This document shows, one piece after another, positions 60,504 to 64,000 of a stretch of 64,000 nucleotides of DNA (within the stretch, counting starts at the first letter, position 1; each line of letters begins with the position of its first letter). Location: assembly GCF_001483135.1 (NCBI RefSeq), contig NZ_LNAL01000006.1:1228218-1292217 (forward strand), in the 5' to 3' direction. The notes under the pieces are model-generated. The model was not told where the DNA came from and ran no database searches. It was given only the letters and a program-made list of their open reading frames with translations. Source of the DNA: Solirubrum puertoriconensis (GTDB lineage Bacteria; Bacteroidota; Bacteroidia; Cytophagales; Hymenobacteraceae). A program made the position numbers and the translations under genes.

Positions 60504-61070
60504 ATGCCCAGCCTCACTAGCGGCAGCCTGCTGATTTCGCAGCCCTTTCTGGGCGATCCAAACTTCGAGCGGTCGGTGGTGTTGCTCTGTCGGCACAACG
60601 AAGAGGACGGCTCATTTGGCTTGATGCTGAACCGCCCCACCACCGTTACCCTGGGTGATGCCATGAGCCTGCCCGAAGGCGATACTCATCCTGCCGCCAG
60701 GTTGGTGCTCCACGTAGGCGGCCCCGTGCAGCCCGATACGCTGCATTATTTACACCGCCGTGCCGACATCCCCGGTGCCGAACCTATAGATGAAGAAGTT
60801 TACTGGGGTGGCGATTTCGAAGTGCTTCTGGGCCTGATAGCTTCGGGCGAACTGACCGATAATGACCTCCGGCTTTACGTAGGTTATTCGGGGTGGACGG
60901 CTGGACAGCTTGCCGATGAAGTGCAGGAAAATACTTGGATAGTACACCCAAATGCTGCTGGGAAAGTATTTACTTTGACTACTGATGCCTTCTGGCAGGC
61001 TATCTTGCGCGAAAAAGGGGGGCGCTACCGCGTCCTATCGAACTACCCAGTCGATCCGCGCCTGAATTAA
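60504..61070 (+). CDS. YqgE/AlgH family protein
   Basis: 188 residues from the ATG at 60504: 'SGSLLISQPFLGDPNFERSV' (about 6-25), 'GSFGLMLNRPTTVTLGDAM', 'VLHVGGPVQPDTLHYLH', 'VYWGGDFEVLLGLIASGEL' and 'LRLYVGYSGWTAGQLADEV'. This is the DUF179/AlgH family, cytoplasmic, without established biochemistry. An ATG 72 bases upstream would add residues that do not match the family. Followed by the DUF349 gene after 63 bases, likely one transcript. Confidence 0.94.
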   Translation: MPSLTSGSLLISQPFLGDPNFERSVVLLCRHNEEDGSFGLMLNRPTTVTLGDAMSLPEGDTHPAARLVLHVGGPVQPDTLHYLHRRADIPGAEPIDEEVYWGGDFEVLLGLIASGELTDNDLRLYVGYSGWTAGQLADEVQENTWIVHPNAAGKVFTLTTDAFWQAILREKGGRYRVLSNYPVDPRLN

Positions 61071-61133
61071 TTGACCGCCGCCTGCCCGGCTTGTTCGCTC
61101 TGCGGTCAGCCGGGCTGTTTTGTTGAGAGAACC

Positions 61134-63497
61134 ATGCTACCCGAAAACGAAAATACTGCCCCCAACCGCCCCGATCAGGATTCAGAAACGCCCATGAGCA
61201 TTCTGGAACGTCGGCTGGCCGAAATCGCACAGGCACGTCAGCATACCGATGAGCCTGATGCCAACGCCTCAACTGAAAACCAAACTGCTGCTTCCGATCA
61301 GCCCTTGGCGCCACAGCCAGCAGAAGTAAATATGGCCGTGCCATCGGCCGCCGATGTGCCGCCTGCTTTGGCGCAATCAGTCCCCGCTGCGCTGACCAAT
61401 ACCGAAGCAACTGCGTCTGAGCAATTGGGTGCTACATCAAGCAGCCAGCAACAAACAGCACCTACTGCTTCTGAGCAGAGGGCTGAAGCCCATTACGGCA
61501 ACCAAGGCCCCGGCGCAGTAGCGGCAGCGGCCGAGGCTGGCACCTCGTTTTCCCCTGTGGCTTCTGGCCCCTCTGAAAATGACGCCACCGGCAACAACGC
61601 ACCCATTGCAGTTCAGGAACCCGAACAACATATTTCCAGCGCAGCCGAGTTGGAGTCAGTTGCAGCACCTATTGGCTCATTGCCAACCTCTAACAACGAA
61701 TCGGCTACCGAAGCCGCCAAAAATTTAGCTGCCGATGAAACCGAGGAGGACTATGTGCCTGAAACACCTGCCCCTGATTTTAGCAAGCTAGATGTAATTG
61801 CCCAAGGCAGCTATTTGCTAGGCATGTTGCAGCGCCCCGATGCTCGTCAGAACCGCCGGCAAATCCTTGATTTGCATCGTCAGTATGAGCAAGCCATAAC
61901 TGCCGAACGCAATTCAGCCCGACAACGCTTCACCGAAGCTGGCAACGAAGCAGAAAGTTTTGTCTTTACTGCTCCCGAGGCACATGCCGAGGTAAGCCGC
62001 GCAATGCAAGATTACCGCGAAGCACGCGTGCGCGATGCTAAGCAAGAAGATGAACAACGTGCGCAGAACCTTGTGCGCAAACAAGAGCTACTAGGTCAGT
62101 TGCGGCAGTTGGTCGAGTCCGCCGAAACGAAAGACAGTTCTGCCCGCATCAAAGCCCTCCAAGCCGAGTGGAAGTCCATCGGTCCGGTGCCACAGCAACA
62201 AGCCCAGGAGTTGTGGAACAGCTACCACGCGCTTCTTGATATTTACTACAACAACCGCGGCCTCTTCTTCGAGATGAAGGAGCTTGACCGCCGTCGCAAT
62301 CTTGAAGCGAAGGAGGCACTCATTCATCGTGCCGAAACCTTGTCTCAGCAGCCTAGCATCAATAAGGCGCTTACTGAACTGCGCCAATTGCACGAGGAGT
62401 GGAAAACAGTTGGGCCTGTGCCTAACGAAATGCGTGAGCCGCTTTGGCAGCGTTTTCTTCAAGCCTCCGAGAAGGTACACGAGCGTAAGCGTAGCTTCCT
62501 TGATGCGCGTTCAGCTCAAGAAAATGCCAACTTACTACGTAAGCAGGAGCTGTTAGCTCAAATTGTTCCGTTTGGCGAGTTCCGGACCGAACGAGTTAAT
62601 GAGTGGCGTGCCAAGACCGATGAGCTGCAAGCTTTGAAAGAACAGTGGGATGCTGCCGGCTTGGTGCCCCGCAATCAGGCTGAAACCATGAATAAGCAGT
62701 TTTGGACTGCTTATAAAGGTTTCTTCCAGCACAAAAATCAGTTCTTTAAAGCTCTTGATGAAGAAAAGGCGCGCAACCTAAAAGCTAAGGTCGCCCTATG
62801 CGAACAAGCCGAAGCCGCCCTCGAAAATCCGAACTGGGAGGAAGCACGCGAAACCGTTATCCGGGTTCAGAAAGAGTGGAAGGGCATCGGCCGCGTGCCG
62901 GAGAAACAATCCGACAAAATCTGGCACCGCTTCCGTACGGCCTGTGATGCTTTCTTCGAACGCAAGCACCAAGAGACGCGCCAGCGCGAACAGCATGCTC
63001 AGCACCTATCGCAAGAACAAGCCGCTCGTCTCGATCGTCTGGCCTCGCATGTCGCAACGCTATCAGTCGACAACCCCGGAACGCCCGAAGGTTTGCAGGC
63101 CGTAGTGGAAGAATGGAGCCATGGAGATGTTCAAGGGAATTCAAGAAGGGGAGGATCTGCTCAGGCTGAGGAAAGATTTTTGGATCTAATGGGTAAATAC
63201 ATCGATACCATCCCTGGCCTTACATATACTGAGCGCGAAGACCAACTCTTTCAGTTGCAGGTGCAACGCATGAAATCTAACCCGGATGCGCAGCAGCTAT
63301 TATATCGAAAGGAGCAAAGCCTTCGTCGTGAGATCAACGAACTCGAAAATGACGTGGCTACGCTACAAACCAACCTCGATTTCTTCGCTCGTTCTAAGAA
63401 TGCTGGTCAATTGCGCGAAGAGTACCAAGGCCGTATCGACGAAACCAAGCAGCGCATCGAGCGTCTGAAACGCCAATTGAGAGTAGTTCGGAGCTAG
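61134..63497 (+). CDS. DUF349-repeat protein
   Basis: 787 residues. The first 215 residues are low complexity (Ala, Gln, Thr, Glu, Pro) after 'SILERRLAEIAQARQH'. Then come four helical DUF349 units with W-x-x-x-G-x-V-P: 'LQAEWKSIGPVPQQQAQELW', 'LHEEWKTVGPVPNEMREPLW', 'LKEQWDAAGLVPRNQAETMN' and 'VQKEWKGIGRVPEKQSDKIW' (starting at about 340, 420, 500, 575). A coiled-coil C-terminus follows ('SLRREINELENDVATLQTNL'). The family occurs widely in Bacteroidota with no settled function. No CCTAGG occurs in this 2.4-kb gene. Confidence 0.9.
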   Translation: MLPENENTAPNRPDQDSETPMSILERRLAEIAQARQHTDEPDANASTENQTAASDQPLAPQPAEVNMAVPSAADVPPALAQSVPAALTNTEATASEQLGATSSSQQQTAPTASEQRAEAHYGNQGPGAVAAAAEAGTSFSPVASGPSENDATGNNAPIAVQEPEQHISSAAELESVAAPIGSLPTSNNESATEAAKNLAADETEEDYVPETPAPDFSKLDVIAQGSYLLGMLQRPDARQNRRQILDLHRQYEQAITAERNSARQRFTEAGNEAESFVFTAPEAHAEVSRAMQDYREARVRDAKQEDEQRAQNLVRKQELLGQLRQLVESAETKDSSARIKALQAEWKSIGPVPQQQAQELWNSYHALLDIYYNNRGLFFEMKELDRRRNLEAKEALIHRAETLSQQPSINKALTELRQLHEEWKTVGPVPNEMREPLWQRFLQASEKVHERKRSFLDARSAQENANLLRKQELLAQIVPFGEFRTERVNEWRAKTDELQALKEQWDAAGLVPRNQAETMNKQFWTAYKGFFQHKNQFFKALDEEKARNLKAKVALCEQAEAALENPNWEEARETVIRVQKEWKGIGRVPEKQSDKIWHRFRTACDAFFERKHQETRQREQHAQHLSQEQAARLDRLASHVATLSVDNPGTPEGLQAVVEEWSHGDVQGNSRRGGSAQAEERFLDLMGKYIDTIPGLTYTEREDQLFQLQVQRMKSNPDAQQLLYRKEQSLRREINELENDVATLQTNLDFFARSKNAGQLREEYQGRIDETKQRIERLKRQLRVVRS

Positions 63498-63522
63498 TCA
63501 CTCCGCGCTTCATTATATAGGT

Positions 63523-63562
63523 AAGAAGCCCGATCCAAAATCACGGTCGGGCTTCTTCTTTA
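63523..63562 (+). terminator. DUF349 gene terminator
   Basis: 11-bp stem (AAGAAGCCCGA and complement), 13-base loop, then CTTTAT. Confidence 0.75.
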
Positions 63563-63758
63563 TGCATCATGACTTTTGATTCTTATAGGCAACGAAAATC
63601 GATGGATGTTGAACTAAGTACATCCTCCTGATGTCTTTTGACTACTCTGAATTTTTGAAGGCAAGCAACTAGCTCAGCATCATACTTTTTACATCTACTT
63701 GCTTCAATTAGCCATAGGCTTTACAGAATGCAAGTCGGTTTAAAAAGTACAGTGGCGC

Positions 63759-63789
63759 TTGCTTAAATCAGCAAGGCCTACTACTTTTG
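63759..63789 (+). promoter_or_regulatory. tandem promoter P1
   Basis: -33 TTG (63759-63761), 20-base spacer, -7 TACTTTTG (63782-63789), reading rightward. Nothing but these promoters is visible from 63563 to 64000. Confidence 0.65.
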
Positions 63790-63877
63790 CCCTCCCTTCA
63801 GACGGAAGGCGGCGCTCAGACGCGATTCGCGGCTGGTTTTGATCACCGGGCGCCGAAAAAAAAGTTGAGCTGAGGGC

Positions 63878-63907
63878 TTGCGGGCGGCGGGAAGTTGCCT
63901 ACCTTTG
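63878..63907 (+). promoter_or_regulatory. tandem promoter P2
   Basis: -33 TTG (63878-63880), 19-base spacer, -7 TACCTTTG (63900-63907). An A8 run at 63856-63863, just upstream, resembles an UP element. Confidence 0.8.
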
Positions 63908-63968
63908 CAGCCCGCTTCAACCGGAGGCGGCCGGCAGCGAAAGGGTCGAAAAAAAATCTTCGGCTGGC

Positions 63969-63998
63969 TTGCCAAGCGAAAAAAACCGCGTACCTTTG
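63969..63998 (+). promoter_or_regulatory. tandem promoter P3
   Basis: -33 TTG (63969-63971), 19-base spacer, -7 TACCTTTG (63991-63998), A8 run at 63949-63956. Same module as P2, repeated about 91 bases later, at the right window edge. Strong stable-RNA (rRNA or tRNA) promoter suspected. Confidence 0.8.
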
Positions 63999-64000
63999 CC

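Noticed and set aside
1..64000. Defence systems, biosynthetic clusters or prophage
   Set aside because: No restriction, CBASS, Abi, toxin-antitoxin, NRPS/PKS or phage structural genes are recognisable; the SUKH protein alone is not a system.

Overview
The window looks like a chromosomal segment of a Bacteroidota bacterium close to Hymenobacter (Cytophagales). The evidence is high GC, promoters of the TTG-N19/20-TAnnTTTG type with no obvious Shine-Dalgarno pairing, a type IX secretion (T9SS) C-terminal sorting domain, a TamL-type lipidated Omp85 protein, PorT-like barrels, DUF4369-thioredoxin lipoproteins, a fused E1 alpha/beta 2-oxoacid dehydrogenase, and DUF6090, DUF349 and DUF4259 proteins. 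I see no phage, integrase, transposase, CRISPR array, tRNA or rRNA gene. Most of the window is ordinary core chromosome.

Layout. 0-5 kb: 3'-truncated RND/MMPL exporter, small secreted Cys-rich protein, LysM-amidase, orphan SUKH protein, thyA. 5.1-5.8 kb: AT-richer, gene-poor gap with doubtful overlapping ORFs. 5.8-11.2 kb: class IV aminotransferase, dprA, a MerR regulator, then divergent alaS. 11.4-14.9 kb: four-gene envelope cluster (two secreted YwqK/TonB-C proteins, a duplicated-domain secreted protein, a DUF6090 membrane protein). 15-19 kb: gatB and two tandem TlpA-like proteins. 19-25.7 kb: a Pro/Ala-rich protein, a thioesterase, pcm, a polyprenyl-phosphate sugar transferase, ribE, small ORFs, a PAP2 phosphatase and hemF. 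26-35 kb: fused E1, large T9SS-exported protein, tamL, a SpoU methyltransferase. 35-43 kb: OM barrel, anti-sigma-like protein and ECF sigma factor, CoA-binding protein, FAD oxidoreductase, NAD(P)-binding protein, surface lipoprotein. 43-50 kb: a TPR-like protein, kynA, sdaAB, TolC plus membrane-fusion protein, gpsA. 50-57.5 kb: stress-flavoured group (DUF3592, DUF4259, EamA-like half transporter, HdeD, tiny membrane protein, SRPBCC protein, formaldehyde-dehydrogenase-like ADH, MFS transporter behind a LacI-type operator, catalase). 57.6-63.5 kb: maf/DUF1015, pdxH, YqgE, DUF349 protein. 63.7-64 kb: three tandem strong promoters pointing out of the window, probably an rRNA operon leader.

The most unusual signal belongs to no gene. 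The 6-bp palindrome CCTAGG, usually extended to CCTAGGT/ACCTAGG, occurs about 75-80 times by eye in 64 kb (about 16 expected at random, and CTAG is normally rare in bacteria). It lies in coding and non-coding DNA on both strands, is often read as Leu-Gly (CTA GGT), and is paired into hairpins at three intergenic places. It resembles a highly iterated palindrome such as HIP1 of cyanobacteria, or the footprint of methylation-driven mutation.

Genes are closed by long, near-perfect hairpins, often shared between convergent genes. Non-ATG starts (GTG or TTG) appear unavoidable for about nine genes.
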